DNA of 64,000 nucleotides from Allomyces macrogynus ATCC 38327 (taxonomy: Eukaryota > Blastocladiomycota > Blastocladiomycetes > Blastocladiales > Blastocladiaceae): contig GG745367.1 in the NCBI GenBank assembly GCA_000151295.1, positions 170,038-234,037 of the forward strand, given 5' to 3'. The stretch's first letter is position 1. Each line of letters begins with the position of its first letter. The notes below the pieces were generated by a model. It searched no databases and was not told where the DNA came from. It was given only the letters and a program-made list of their open reading frames with translations. The position numbers and the translations under genes were made by a program. Below, in pieces: positions 22,513 through 34,300 of the stretch.

Positions 22513-23079
22513 TTAGCGGTCCTCGGCCCACTCGTTCTCGCGGCGAATCTGCTCCTCCTCCTCGGCGGTAAAGTCGCACGTGATGTTGAAAGTCTTGCGA
22601 ATCTCCTCGGTCGTCTTGCCCTTGATCATGTTGGCGACCGTCTTGCACCCGAGGTCGAGCAACGGCTTGATGTCCATGTAGTTGGCGGCCAAGATGATTT
22701 CAAAGAGCAGTTCCTGCTCGACATCAATGTAGTCGGCGTCCCACTCGTCAATGTCGTCGGACCGGCGCCGCTCGTCGCCAAGCTCGTCCTCCTCGGCCGG
22801 AGGCATGGGGTCGTTCTTGTGGTGCTCGCAGTACTCGATGACCTGGGTGGGGAGTGAATACCGCGTTGGTCAGTCAGATTTGATTGACTGAGTCCCAGCG
22901 CGCGCGCGGTCGCGAGAGCGTACCTTCTTGAGCACGCGCGCCGTCACGTTCGGGAGCGGGATTTCCGCGTCCTCGGCATCACCAATATCCTCGAGCATGT
23001 TCTTGATGAGCATCGATCGCACGGCCACGTCCTGCGCGACGGTAATCTTCTCGTTGTCGGAGCTGAGCAGCTTGACCAT
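22513..23079 (-). CDS. SKP1: SKP1, adaptor of SCF ubiquitin ligases
   Basis: Two exons: 23079-22924 and 22842-22513, donor GTACGC; 161 residues, normal for SKP1. It links cullin-1 to F-box proteins. Exon 1 gives the BTB/POZ-like start ([20 protein letters not shown] ... [23 protein letters not shown]). Exon 2 gives [12 protein letters not shown], an acidic loop, then [20 protein letters not shown] and the highly conserved [20 protein letters not shown] and [13 protein letters not shown]. The C terminus ends [16 protein letters not shown], close to the WAED/WCE end of the family. It is the upstream same-strand neighbour of the RING gene. Confidence 0.97.
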
Positions 23080-24071
23080 GGTGGGTGGGTGAAGGGGTGC
23101 TGCGGGGTGCAGTGGGGTGGCAAAGTCGGCCGGGGGAGAAGGATGGTTTTGCGCACGCGACTAGGGCAGAGATCCGACGCGGCAGGGCGGGCGGGCGCGT
23201 GGAGATGAATCGACCGCTTGGGTCGGCGGCAAGCAGCAGGCGGTGGACTTGGAAAGAGAGCTGGGAGCGGCGAGGCCGGTGGGAATGACGGGTCAGTCAC
23301 GTGGCTAACGAAATCGCGTAATTTGTGTCTCGTTGGTGTTCGCCGCTGACTCACTGCCGCTCTCGCTGGTGGGTTTAATGAAGATCAGAATGGCGGTGCG
23401 TATAACCGAGGCCATGATGGCAGCGCTGACACGCTGCGGGTGGCAATCCAGCAGGAGAGGAGCGGAGCGAGCGGAGCTGGTTGAAGCGAGCAAAGGCGCG
23501 AAGAAGCTGGCGAGAAAATAACACTCACACTGAGTCGATGGGGGTCCAAGAGCACGGGCGGGACAAGGCCGGTGCGCTGGCGCAATAAATAAGGTGAGAG
23601 AGGTATCGAGAATCGTGGTTGATGAAGCGAAATTGGTGCGCGGTACGCTCAGGTATTTATTCGCGACGTTGATGGTGGCGGCGGTTGTCTTGTTGCCTGC
23701 TTGTGAGTCGATATTTTTGCGGTCAACTGGTCAACCACGTCCCAAACGACTAAACCATGTCCCTGGCTGGCCCCACGCGGTTGGGGCCAAATCGATTCGA
23801 ACACGATCGAATAACCATCTCGGTGGAAAGAGCACAGTGTCCATGGTCCGTGGTACGCATTCCTGGTCCTGCTGCTATGCACGTCCATCGCTGCCCAACA
23901 CATAGTATGTATATCACGCCCAATCCGCATCGAATACATAATCCACGCATCTGCCGCCGCCCGTGTAGCTATCTAACACGTTGGATCCCAATCGAGTTCA
24001 GACAATCAATCGCAAAGTTATCCAACGCATCTTCCTCCTTCTCCTTCCCAACCACGGCTCTCCCTCTCACC
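23080..24071. other. Intergenic region, no recognisable gene
   Basis: About 1 kb between the SKP1 start and the SAXO stop, both minus strand. AT-richer than the flanks around 23,590-24,020. The small open frames lack family matches or plausible composition; it probably holds the SKP1 promoter and the SAXO 3' UTR. Confidence 0.45.
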
Positions 24072-25350
24072 CTACATCTGCGCCCCGTCCGGCTCCGCCG
24101 CCGCACCCGCGAGATAGACGTGCCCGTCCTTACCGCGACGCACGTTCCCGTCCGGCGCGATCATCGCCCTGACCGCGACGGCACGGCACACGGGCGGGTG
24201 CTTGGTATCGTGCATTGCGCGCGTCTCCGAGACAAACGACCGGTCGTCAGCGTCAGGCGCATACGTATTCCGCGGTCTGAAATCGGCCCGCCGCCCCGTC
24301 CCGCCCGCGGCAGCGACATAGTCGGCCTTCATCGTCGACATGCCCTCGAAATGCACGCCGTGCGGCGCCACGTACGGCGCGCGCGCCGGACGCCGCGTCG
24401 ACCGGTGAGTCGCGTCCTTGGGCGTGTAGATCGCCGCGTACTCGGACGTGCCCTGGAACGCCACCGCTGCGGGGGCCACCGCCGCGGGCTTGCATGACGT
24501 GCGCGGTGGGGAGAGCGGCGGGCGCTGGTAGTCGGCGTGCGAGGTCGATTCGCCCGCAAATGCAGCCGCAGACGGGACGTACTCGGCGGCGGCGCGCCGC
24601 GGCGGGCGCGCACCGGGCTCGCCATGGTAGGCGCCCTTCATGGTCGTCACGAACGTGCGGTCCTCGGCGCGCGCCGTGTAGGGTTCCTGCGTGCGTGGTG
24701 CCGGAAGGGTCGCGGGGCCCGTCGCGATAAAGTCGGCGCGGTAGCTGCTGGCCGCGTCGAGCTTGGCGTCGGTCGGGACGTAGACTTGCTTCGGGCGGCG
24801 GTACCGGTCGGGGAGGCTCCTGTGGATGGCATGGGCGCGTGTGGGCGAGGAAGGACGGGAGCGGACGGTGCAATCGTGGAGTCTCAAGAGCATACCAAGC
24901 CTGGAAATCGGCCTTGTTGGTCGTGACCCCTTCAAACACGCCCGCTTTCGTATACACCTCGCGTTTCTTGACCGTCGCGGCCGGCGGCACATTCCACCGC
25001 TGGTAATCGCTCGCGTACCCCGTCACCGCATCCAAGGGCGCCGCATTCGGGACATACTCGCGCTTCTGCTGCGACATGCGCGGCGCCAAGGGCTTTGGCG
25101 CAAACTGCTCGCGCGACTCGGTGACTTTGGCGAGCGGCTGGTTCGACGTCGACGTCTGCGCCGGCGGCTTGATCTTGCCCGTGTACTGCGGCGCGTGCAC
25201 CGGGTACCGGTCCTTGTACTCGGTCACGGCGTCGAGCGGGACCCCCGCCGTCGAGAGGACGGCTGGGCCGCACCGGTGCTTGCCGCAGTCGCAGAGCTTG
25301 CACAGGCATAGGCCCGCTGATGCGTGCGCCGGTGGTGGCGACGACGCCAT
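24072..25350 (-). CDS. SAXO/FAM154-like stabilizer of axonemal microtubules
   Basis: Two exons: 25350-24896 and 24819-24072, donor GTATGC, phase 2; 400 residues. SAXO proteins bind and stabilise microtubules of cilia, flagella and basal bodies. Seen: the Cys-rich N terminus typical of the family (GLCLCKLCDCGKHRCGP), then a series of about 30-residue Mn-type modules with the recurring pattern Y-x-x-D/A-Y/F and P-x-x-x-Y-V-P: TEYKDRYPVHAPQY, REYVPNAAPLDAVTGYASDY, TTNKADFQAW, SSYRADFIATGPA, MKGAYHGEPG, STSHADYQRP, GTSEYAAIYTPKD, MSTMKADYVAA. The splice junction falls inside one module. Its presence argues for a flagellated life stage. It is divergent from the GRAM-domain gene. Confidence 0.88.
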
Positions 25351-25942
25351 GGTGAGGTGGGCGGGGGCGTGTATGCGCGGAGAGTCGGGTGCAAGGCGCG
25401 AGGCGCAAGCGAGCAATGGAGCGAGCGAGCCGGCGAGGGCGGTGGGTGGTGGAGAGGAGTGGGAGACGGGCGGGTATAGTTGCCGGAGCGGGGAGCAGGG
25501 AGAGTCGGTCCAGCGGCATTCGTCTCAGTAGTTGGTCGAGGACGAAAATGAGGCAGCCGAGGGCGGCGGGCGGGCGTCGGTAATATGCAACTGCTGCGAG
25601 GTGAGCAGGCTGCTGCGGTAAGTCTGGGCCGGTTTGGCCAAGCAAGATGCAGATGAGCAAGCTGTTGTCGAGGGTGATTTGCGGCGGCTGGCGACAGCAG
25701 CGGTGATCAAGGCCATGATATCGCGAAAGGCAGTGTCATGTGACCGTGGTCGGGGTTCTGCTCGCGTCAAAGCGAGGCTAAACCGCGTTCGCTCCCCTTG
25801 ATCGCCAGCACGACGTCGGGCCGGCAACCGACCGTCAATCCATTTCCAACCGTCACTTCCCGCGCCTGGGGCCGAGCGACCCGCTGCAACTGCACGCCAC
25901 CCGTGCCCGGCCGTGCGCCGCGGCATGCGCCCGCCCGCCGCC
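25351..25942. other. Divergent intergenic region
   Basis: About 590 bp between the SAXO start (minus) and the GRAM/VASt start (plus); expected to carry both promoters. No specific element could be supported. Confidence 0.4.
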
Positions 25943-28558
25943 ATGGACGACATGGTCATGACCGCCTACTACGAGGCCGACGACCCGGCCGAGAACGGAT
26001 CACCACGGCCGCCGGCTGCAGCCGTGACCGACGCCAGCGATGGAGCGCCTACCACGCCCACGACCCCAACTGCAACCACGACCACGGCGTCGCCCCTCTC
26101 TCCGCTGTGGACGGTGCCCTACACGGCGCTGATCAGCGCGCCGGCGGCGTGGGTGCAGCAGCGGTGGACGTCAACGACCGGTTCGACGACGACGACAACG
26201 CGTGCGGACGCGACCGACGCAGCGTCACGTGTCCCGCGTTCTCTGCGCGCGCCCACGCCATCGCCACCTCACTCGCCCACCGACGACGACAATGTTATCG
26301 CCCCATCCCCACCGGCCATGTTCTCTCCATCATCTCCCGCGGCTGCGCTCCTCGACTCGCCGATACAAGAACCGGCACCGGCACCGGAACCTGCGCCGGC
26401 ACCCGTCCCGGTCCCTCTGTCGCGCTGCAGCGCCGCTGCTGCCGGCCCGCCCGGCCACACGCCGCCATCGCCGCCATCGCGCGCCCTGCACCGCCGTTCC
26501 CGTACCGTTCCGGCACCAGCACCCGCCATGCCTGCAGCCGCACCGTCGGCAAGCGATGCCGACGTGCTCAGGCCGCGCGCCGCAACGAGTACCGGGTCGT
26601 CGTCAAGTGGAACGGCAGCATCCAATGGCGACACCAGCGCAGCATCCGCATCTGGAGCAGCATCCGCATCTGTAGCAGCGTCCGCATCCGAAAACGGTGC
26701 ACCTGCACCAACAACGCCAACCCCGCCGTCCAAGTACGTCGTGGTCCCGCACCCGCCTCCTCCCGAGGTCCCGCTCGTCGCCAAGACTCCGAAGAACGCA
26801 GCCTTCCACCGCATCTTCAAACACCTGCCTCTCGACGAGTTTCTCATCGAGGACTTCTCATGCGCTCTCCAAAAGGAAATCCTCGTGCAAGGCCGACTCT
26901 ACCTGACTGACCGGCACATTTGCTTCCACGCGGTCATTTTCGGATGGGTCACATCGCTGACCATCGCCTTTTCGGACGTGACGCGCATCGACAAGAAATC
27001 AACAGCGCTGATTTTCCCAAACGCGATTGAAGTCGCGACGGCGCAGCAAACTTATTTTTTCGCGTCGTTTATCTTTCGCGAACTCGCGTTCAATATGATG
27101 ACCGCGCTCTGGCGCAAGCAGTGTGGGCCGGGCGTCACGCCGCCGCCGTTACCGGACCTGGTCGTGACCCCCGCATCGCCGACTCGTGCGAATGCACTGG
27201 CCGCACAGAAGACGGATTCAGCCACGAGTTCTGACGAGAATGGCGTTCGCGCGCGGTCGCTCACGCAGCGGCTCGTCACGCTCGGTCGACGGCACCCAAA
27301 GTCGCGCACCAACTCGCCGTCGCGCAACGGAACCAGTGGTGGGGACAAGTCGCCGAGCCGCCCGGCATCGGCGCCCGCGTCGACCGATACCTCCCCGCTC
27401 CTCGCGCCAGCAGCGGAAGTCGCCGACGTCCCGCCGCTCGAGTGGACGACCGACGGGCACGAGGCCGACGATAATGCCGGCGACAGCGATTTCGACGACG
27501 ACGATGACGAGGACGTGGACATCTCCTCGACCCTCCCGGCGCACTTCGACCTCCCGCCAGTCCTCGAACCGCACTCGGATACCGCATCCGACGACCCCTG
27601 CGCGTGCGCGCCACTCGCCACCACCGTCCTCGACGTCGAATGGCGCCACTGGCCGCCGCGCGCAGCCTTTGCCGTGCTGTTCGGCCCACACGCCTACTCG
27701 ACGCCACGGTCCCACGCAGGCGTGCCTCGGCACGTCCTCGAGCATGACCTCCACTGCACGGCCCTCTCCGCGACGTCCTGGACCGCCGGCCCGCCACCAC
27801 AGCGGTCGATCACCTACACGATGCCGCTCGCCGTGGCCATGGGCCCGAAACAGACGGCCGTGCAGACGACCGAGTCGCTCCTCGCCGCGTCACGCGCGCA
27901 TTGTGCGTTCGACGTACACACGGTCACGCCGGACGTGCCCTACGGCGCCGCATTCACCGTGCACGCTCGCGTGTGCCTGGATCGGACGGCCAGTGGCGGC
28001 ACGCGCGCGCGCGTGTCGGTGGAAGTGGTGTGGGCCGGGAAACCGCCGTGGTTGCGTGGACCCGTCGAGGCGGGGGCCGTCGACGGGCAGAAGAAGTACT
28101 GGGCGCTGATTGCCGCACGGATCGAGGCGCTTCCACCGCCACAGGTGCCGGGGGCCGCGAATGGACGCACGCACCGGCGTCGCGTACGGGTCGGCGCGCA
28201 CGGACAAGGGCTGGTCGTGTCGACGACGACGGCGGCGATGACGCGGCATCGGCGCATGTCGCGGTCGCCAAGGCCACGGTCCCCCGTGGCAACGCGGCAC
28301 CCGCGCGCAGCATCGCCACCACCGGCACCAGCGCACGTGCCTGTTGCAACGGCACTCACGCCCACGAGTACGTGGTCGTGGACCGCGTGGCTCGCGCCGA
28401 GTAATGTGCATGTGGCGGTGCTCGTTGCGCTGGTGGCCGTCAACGCATGGGTGTTTGTGCAGTTGTCGAACTTGCACGCCGGATTGCGCGCGCTCGCGGA
28501 CGCACATGCGGCGCTGGGGGTGGCTGCGGGTGTGGTAGGCGCAGTCGTGCATCCGTGA
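25943..28558 (+). CDS. GRAM plus VASt domain membrane protein (LAM/Aster-type sterol transfer protein)
   Basis: Single exon, 871 residues from the ATG at 25943 (gccgccATGGac); an in-frame ATG at 25925 is possible. LAM/Ysp2 (fungi) and GRAMD1/Aster (animals) move sterol between plasma membrane and ER at contact sites. Seen: a long Pro/Thr/Ser/Ala-rich N terminus; the GRAM domain at about 26790-27120 (NAAFHRIFKHLPLDEFLIED, then GRLYLTDRHICFHAVIFGWV); a Ser/acidic linker (DSDFDDDDDEDVDIS); a VASt/StART-like domain starting VLDVEWRHWPP (about 27630-28130); then a basic linker and a C-terminal transmembrane segment (VHVAVLVALVAVNAWVFVQL), the ER anchor expected for the family. Domain order matches LAM proteins. 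Confidence 0.85.
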   Translation: MDDMVMTAYYEADDPAENGSPRPPAAAVTDASDGAPTTPTTPTATTTTASPLSPLWTVPYTALISAPAAWVQQRWTSTTGSTTTTTRADATDAASRVPRSLRAPTPSPPHSPTDDDNVIAPSPPAMFSPSSPAAALLDSPIQEPAPAPEPAPAPVPVPLSRCSAAAAGPPGHTPPSPPSRALHRRSRTVPAPAPAMPAAAPSASDADVLRPRAATSTGSSSSGTAASNGDTSAASASGAASASVAASASENGAPAPTTPTPPSKYVVVPHPPPPEVPLVAKTPKNAAFHRIFKHLPLDEFLIEDFSCALQKEILVQGRLYLTDRHICFHAVIFGWVTSLTIAFSDVTRIDKKSTALIFPNAIEVATAQQTYFFASFIFRELAFNMMTALWRKQCGPGVTPPPLPDLVVTPASPTRANALAAQKTDSATSSDENGVRARSLTQRLVTLGRRHPKSRTNSPSRNGTSGGDKSPSRPASAPASTDTSPLLAPAAEVADVPPLEWTTDGHEADDNAGDSDFDDDDDEDVDISSTLPAHFDLPPVLEPHSDTASDDPCACAPLATTVLDVEWRHWPPRAAFAVLFGPHAYSTPRSHAGVPRHVLEHDLHCTALSATSWTAGPPPQRSITYTMPLAVAMGPKQTAVQTTESLLAASRAHCAFDVHTVTPDVPYGAAFTVHARVCLDRTASGGTRARVSVEVVWAGKPPWLRGPVEAGAVDGQKKYWALIAARIEALPPPQVPGAANGRTHRRRVRVGAHGQGLVVSTTTAAMTRHRRMSRSPRPRSPVATRHPRAASPPPAPAHVPVATALTPTSTWSWTAWLAPSNVHVAVLVALVAVNAWVFVQLSNLHAGLRALADAHAALGVAAGVVGAVVHP

Positions 28559-28944
28559 AAGGTTACTGTCTTTTTTTGGTTGTTTTTTTCTTCTTGTCGT
28601 TGGGTTCGACGAGAGTAGAGCGCACCGGCGTGTATCCTGTGCGCGCCGGGGCCATCACCACCGCATTGTATCTACCTACACATTTGACACTTCATTCGTT
28701 TGTTCGTGTCCTGTGCCGGCCACGGGGGGATCCCGCGCGGCCGCACGCGTGCCGCCGTCGCCGCTGGTCGGTTCGTCGGGTCGAGTTGGGGGAGCAAGCA
28801 AGCGTGAGCAAAAAGAGTCTTCACGCAATCAATAAATCAATGCCTGTCCACGTCCCGTCCTTCATCTGTACCCCACTCCAAACAAAACAAAAACGATCGC
28901 GTCGATCAAGGGCAGCGGGGGGATATTCTATACACGTTCACGCT
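28559..28944. other. Convergent intergenic region
   Basis: About 390 bp between the stop of the GRAM/VASt gene and the probable stop of the velvet gene. Contains T-rich stretches; likely shared 3' UTR. Nothing else recognised. Confidence 0.4.
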
Positions 28945-31312
28945 TCACGGCCCAACCAACCACCCATACCCATCGCCACCACTATGCCACGCATTCCCCC
29001 CACCTGCCGCCGTCGCTGTCGCCACGGGCACCGGCACGCGCGGGTGCCGCGGGTACCCTCCCATTCCCATCCCCGCATAGTCCCCGACCGTCGTCGGGTC
29101 CGCGAGGTAATGATGGTGCCCTGCTTGCTGCTGCTGCTGTTGTTGCACTGGAGGCGGAGGACCAGGTGCGGGTGCGGAACGGGTATAGTACACGTCAGCG
29201 TGCGCCCATGCGGCGGCAGCTGCCGCGGCCGTCTGGTAGTGCTGGTGGTAGTACGGCGACGCGTGGTCCGGCAGCGTGGGCGCCGCCACGGCGGCCGACG
29301 CGACGGACCCGGACCCGTCGGCTGTGGGGCCCGTGAGGAAGTGCATTGGCACGCCAGTGGGCGTCGGCGGCAGGTACGTGTCCGCCGTTGTGGCTGTCGC
29401 CGTTGGTTGCGCCGGTTGTGGGAAGTGGGGGTGGTGAGGGTGGTGATGGTGGTATCCAGGCGCGCCCGCGCCGGTGCCAGAGGAAACGTGGAACGCGGTC
29501 GCGGTCGGGGTTGCGGGCACATGAAATGCCGCAGCCAGCGGCGTCGGCGGCACGCTCGTCGAGTACACGGCTTGTGTCGGTGTGGGCGGCGGGATCGGGA
29601 TCGGCGGCGCGGGGAGGGTGTCGCCCCACCCCGCCGACGCGGACGGGGGAGGACCACCGCGCGCGTGCGCCCACCCCGCCGTCGCTGGAGTGTACCGCGC
29701 GGTGTCTTGCGCGGTGGGCGGGTCCCAATGCCCTCACCCCGTGCTCGACTCCGGCGCGCGGGTCCCGCCGTGATCCCACCCCGCCGCTGTGGAGTGTGGC
29801 GGCATCGTATCGATCCCCCACCCCCCGCTGGCGTCCGCGAGTAACGGGGTCGCGGGTTGCGACGGCACTTCGTACCCGTACGCGCCCGGGTACCCCGCCG
29901 CGAGCCCAGCACCCGGGTCCACGTGGTGTGGCTGGCTCGGGACGGCGATCGGCGGGTTCGGCGCGTGGTGGTATCCGGGCGGCGAGAGCGGTAAGATCGC
30001 GTCGGGTTCAATGGCACGTGCAGTGGCGGTAAGCGTGAGCCCCGCGCGGGCCCGGCCGGGGCGGGGGAGGCGCGGGAGTCGCCGACCGCGTCCGGGTCGG
30101 GGATGGTATCGCGCGCGCGTTTCCCGCGCCGTCGGCCCGTGGACGGTGGTGCCGGGGTGGTTCCGGACGGCGGGGTTGTTGAGTCGGCGGTGGTGGTGCG
30201 GGAATCGGTGGTGGTGGTGGTACGCGCGGTCGGCATGCATCGAATGCGCAGTTTCACGCCGTGGTGCACGACGTACCGCGTCCATGCGGTCGAGGCTAGA
30301 CAAAGTCGCCAAATATCGTCAATTTGGGGACCAGACGTGGTGGAGAAAATCGACAGCGATGCGTACGCGTCAGGCCCGGGAATTTCTTGGGCGTCCAAAC
30401 GGTCACGGGCCGTGACAAGATACTTGCGAGCCGGCGCACCTTGACACTACACGTATCGTCGCAACTGTCAGCGGCGCGAAATCCACGGCGTTTTCCGGGA
30501 AATGCATCACGACGTACCCGACCATCTCGCACAACACAAACCGGAACCGCAGCTTGCCCTCGTTCTTGACCGAAATATCCGGGAACACGGCAAACGCCGC
30601 GCTCGTCCCGTCCACATCGGGCATCCGGAACAGCGCGCTCACGACACTGCCGTACGTCAATGTCGGCGCGGCCTTGCCCCCCACCGCCGCCATCGGCACT
30701 GGCTCGGCCTCGTCGCTGTTGCCGTCCCGGATCTTTTGGGCCTTGTCGCGCGGCATCGGCACCGCTGCTGCGTAGACGAACAGCCGCGGGTTATGCGTGT
30801 ACCAGTCGCTCGTGAAATGCGCGTTCTGGCCATCAACGGACTCGATGCGCACTTGCACGACGGGCGGCGGGTCGATTGGGCGCCGGTCCAGCGACCCGGC
30901 GGTCCCGCACAGGCGCGCATGCACCGGCTGCTGCCGGATCACGAGCGTGTACTTGCTACACAGGTGCGCAAGAGGAACCGTCCGCCGTTAATCTTCCGGC
31001 AGGCGCACGCAAGTAGGGCAAGGCAGGGCAGGGACGGACGTACAGTCCATTGCGCACGGCACTGCGCGCGTCCGGCGCGTTTGCCGCGTCCTGCGCGCGA
31101 ATCATGGCCGCCAAGGCGTCGCGCTCGGCGGAACCGGCCGCAGGTGCCGCGCCGTCGATGCCGTCCGTTGGGTCGAGGTCGGGGTCGGCGGGGGTGGCGC
31201 GCTCGCCGGCCGTCGTGGTGGGGCGTCGTACGCCGGCGGCGGTGGGGCGCGGCGGGTGCTGCTGCTGCTGCTGCTGCTGGTCGTGGTGGTCGGACGCGGC
31301 GCGCGCCATCAT
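28945..31312 (-). CDS. Velvet-domain regulator (VeA/VelB/VosA family)
   Basis: Exons placed: 31312-31044, 30955-30518, 30446-30367, then 30295 onward; donors GTACGT, GTACGT, GTACGC; phases agree. Exon 1 contains a Gln run from a CTG/CAG repeat. Splicing assembles a complete velvet domain: KYTLVIRQQPVHARLCG, DRRPIDPPPVVQVRI, FRFVLCEMVG, LASILSRPVTVWTPKKFPGL, then (across the last junction) TPSTAWTRYVVHHGVKLRIR. These are the family's diagnostic blocks. A basic stretch (GRRRGKRARD) may be a nuclear signal. The C-terminal half is Pro/His/Tyr/Ala-rich; two frames are open from 30.0 to 28.9 kb, and the likelier one (ending HSGGDGYGWLVGP at 28945) needs at least one more intron between about 29.7 and 30.1 kb that I could not fix. 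Velvet proteins are fungal DNA-binding regulators of development and secondary metabolism. Confidence 0.85.
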
Positions 31313-34300
31313 TTCAGCGGGTCGGCCGCGCGCGTGACGAGGAGACGGCGGCAAGCGGCTGGGTGCTGGCGGGCGGTTGCGGATGGGAGCGAACGCAGTC
31401 AGTCGCGGCTTGTGTGGGGTGGATGAACGGCGGTCTTCGGCCGCGCGCAGATCAGGCACCCCGTGCGAGCACTTCACGTGGGCCGTGCGGAGCGCGAGCA
31501 GGGAGGCCCCCGCTCATCATGTCAGGTCGCACGGCCACGCCGGAAAAAATGGAAACGGCACGACCGGCACGATGGCGCGGTGGAGGCGACGGCCATCAAG
31601 ATGGAGGAGCGCGCCGCCCACATCGCCGCGCCCATCTCGCGCCCGCACTGGTGAGTGCAAGTGGCAGGCTTGGCCCACCGTGGCCGCAGCCGCAAAACGA
31701 CAGCGAACGGTCCGGTGCGCCGGACGCCAGCAGGCGCGCACACGTCGGGCCTGCCCGGGATCCAGGAAACGTACGCACACGTCGGGATGGATGATCGCTG
31801 GCTGCCCCACGGCGCTGGAAGCAGCGGATCGGCGTGTCGGTGCGGGCTGCAGACAGCGGAGAGGTGCGACGCGAGCAGGACGGACGAGCTGCGGGCTCGA
31901 TCGACCAGGGCGCGAGCCGAGAGTGCGGGGGCGCAGCAAGCTTTTGAGAGCGTGCACACTTGGAGATATCAATAGGCGGGTGGCGAACTCGAGCTCGTCG
32001 CGCAGATGTCGTCGTTGGTATTCAGGAGCCTGGACGGACGTCGGAGCGGAGAGAATCACCTCACACGCGCGCGTCCTTGCTGCGGTTGATTGACGATTTC
32101 CGGCGGGAGAAGCGAGCACGAGCGCGTGTGCGCTGTGTGGGACCGGGGCGGGCTGGGCAAGGCAAACGGCGGCGGCGGTCGGCGACCTTGCAGCACTGCA
32201 CTGGTTGGTGTAACGTTGCGAGCTGTGATGAGCGCGCGGGCGGCGCCAACAGGAAACACAGGAACAGGCACGGCACGGCGCGCTCCGAGAATATGACCGT
32301 GGCCACGACGGCACACGGCCATCATCATCGCCAAAATGGCCATGGCCCAGCGCGCGCCGCGGCGGAGGCGTGCCATTCGCGGCCGTGATCGACATCACGA
32401 TGCTTGGCGCGGCTGTGCACGCCGGCGGCCGTGCTCGCGGACCCACAAGTCGAGGATGTTGCAGTTCGATCGCGGGGCATCATTGGCAACGCCAAACGCC
32501 AACGAACGAGAGGGGATCCGCGGAGCCGGGGCGCGCATCAACAAGAAAACCTTCGTCATGGCAACGCACCAGGATTTTTTCCGAGGAAGTAATGGACAGG
32601 AACGCGTGCCGTGCGCTCGTGTGCGTGTGCGCAGCTTTTGGAGAGAAAGCGAAGAGAGATAATAGGCGAGCGGGCGGGTCCGTCGTCTTTATCATCGCTC
32701 GGACGGCACTCAACGTCGCGTGTTGAGAACGCTTGGCGACCGAGGGCTATGTTGGTGATTGTGACCCGCGCGCGCCCTGTCGTTTTTGGCGGCGGCCCTG
32801 CTATTGCAGCTTGCGCACTGACGCGACGGCGATGCGCAACCAACTCTCGGACATCCGTCGCCACCGCACGCGGCCGACGTGAAACGAAACAAATCGCCTG
32901 GCTGTCTGTTTCGCTCTCCACCAGGTCGCGAGCGTCGTTTGGGGGTGTGGGTTGCAACGACAGACAGATCGGTTGGTTGGGTGTCACACTGGTGTGTTTC
33001 CCCCGCAAGCGCGAACCGCGCGGCGAACCATGTCTTGCTTGTCGAACGCCCATCTGCTTGGGGTGGTGGATATTTCTCGACGTGTTCCCGTCGGGATTTG
33101 CGCCCTCTGCCCTGCGCCTGCAGGTCAGACCCGCGCTCTTGGGTCGGACCACGCGTCTCTCGTTCTTGTCCCACACAGCGACGGGCCGAGAGCGCTAATC
33201 TGGTTCGCCGTGCTGTGCGCGCCATCAACGGCTTGTCAATCGCCTCCATCAAGATTGAAGGGCGACACAATTGCGCCACGTCGACCTCATTTTGTGCTTG
33301 TCGAGCCCACGAGCGGCCACTCACCGTTGCTCAAGGGAGGAGCTGCACATTCAGTGGTCCACACGTCAATCTGGCAAAAGTCGCAGAGGGCGAATCACAG
33401 GGCCCAACGGCACCCAACAGCGGTCACAAAAATGAGCGGGAAGGAAGGGCCGTTTCGTGAACGGTACGTGGCGGATTGCCATGAGGGCTGCGCGCTTCCG
33501 AGAGCAACGTGGTTGTGGCTGTCCGTGGCATCATGGCCAACTTCGAAACGCCGTCGTCATAGGAGCCCTCAAGGTAATTCCAACCAACTACAGGGGTGGA
33601 GAGCCATCATAGATACCATCACTGCCTGCCGAGCACATTTGATCGAGCTGCAAACGCTCATTCCGTCACAGACCTGGCTGGTGGAGACTCAGCTTCAGCT
33701 CGCTGAGCGTCTTGTCTTGACATTCAAACGGCAGCAGCGGAGGAAATTTGATTGGACAGCGTGCTGCCACGCCACCCAAATTATTGATGAAGCGCAAGAT
33801 CAGGATCACAACGAGCTCCCAAATCCGTAAGCTATCTTTTTGCGGCGTCGTGCACGCCTGGGGCCGCTTTTGTTATGAAACAGCCGGAAGGCGAACGACC
33901 CTGCTGGTGCAAGATATCCATCCTGGATCGACTTGGCCTGAAAAACAAAACAGAAGGAACATCTTTAGTTCAATCATCCCTTTCCAATCTATTTGGGTCC
34001 GCCTTGACCTTCGTCACATTCGCGTCGGCTGTCGGTGTCTTGTCAAAGTGTGGTGCGTTTTGGGCAAAATGTGGCAGCAGTACTCAAAGCAGGTGTTGGC
34101 CAAAATGGCTTGCAGAGGCATGTGATGGAAGTGTCAGGCCCGTCAACGCCCCGCGCCAAGCATCGCACGCGTCGGCAACGCACGCCAACTCGCGCCAGCT
34201 TGATCACGACGTGCTGGGCGCCGTGCATCGTGTGGTGCAACGCACCGTGCTCGAGTCCGTCCACGACGAGCCATCCGTCCACTGGTCCAGAACCGCTGCC

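Noticed and set aside
28938..30398. 486-codon minus-strand frame covering the velvet C-terminal half
   Set aside because: Its start supplies the last velvet segment, but most of the rest is Arg/Thr-rich and looks like the shifted version of a Pro/His/Tyr-rich frame ending at 28945; I kept only its first part.
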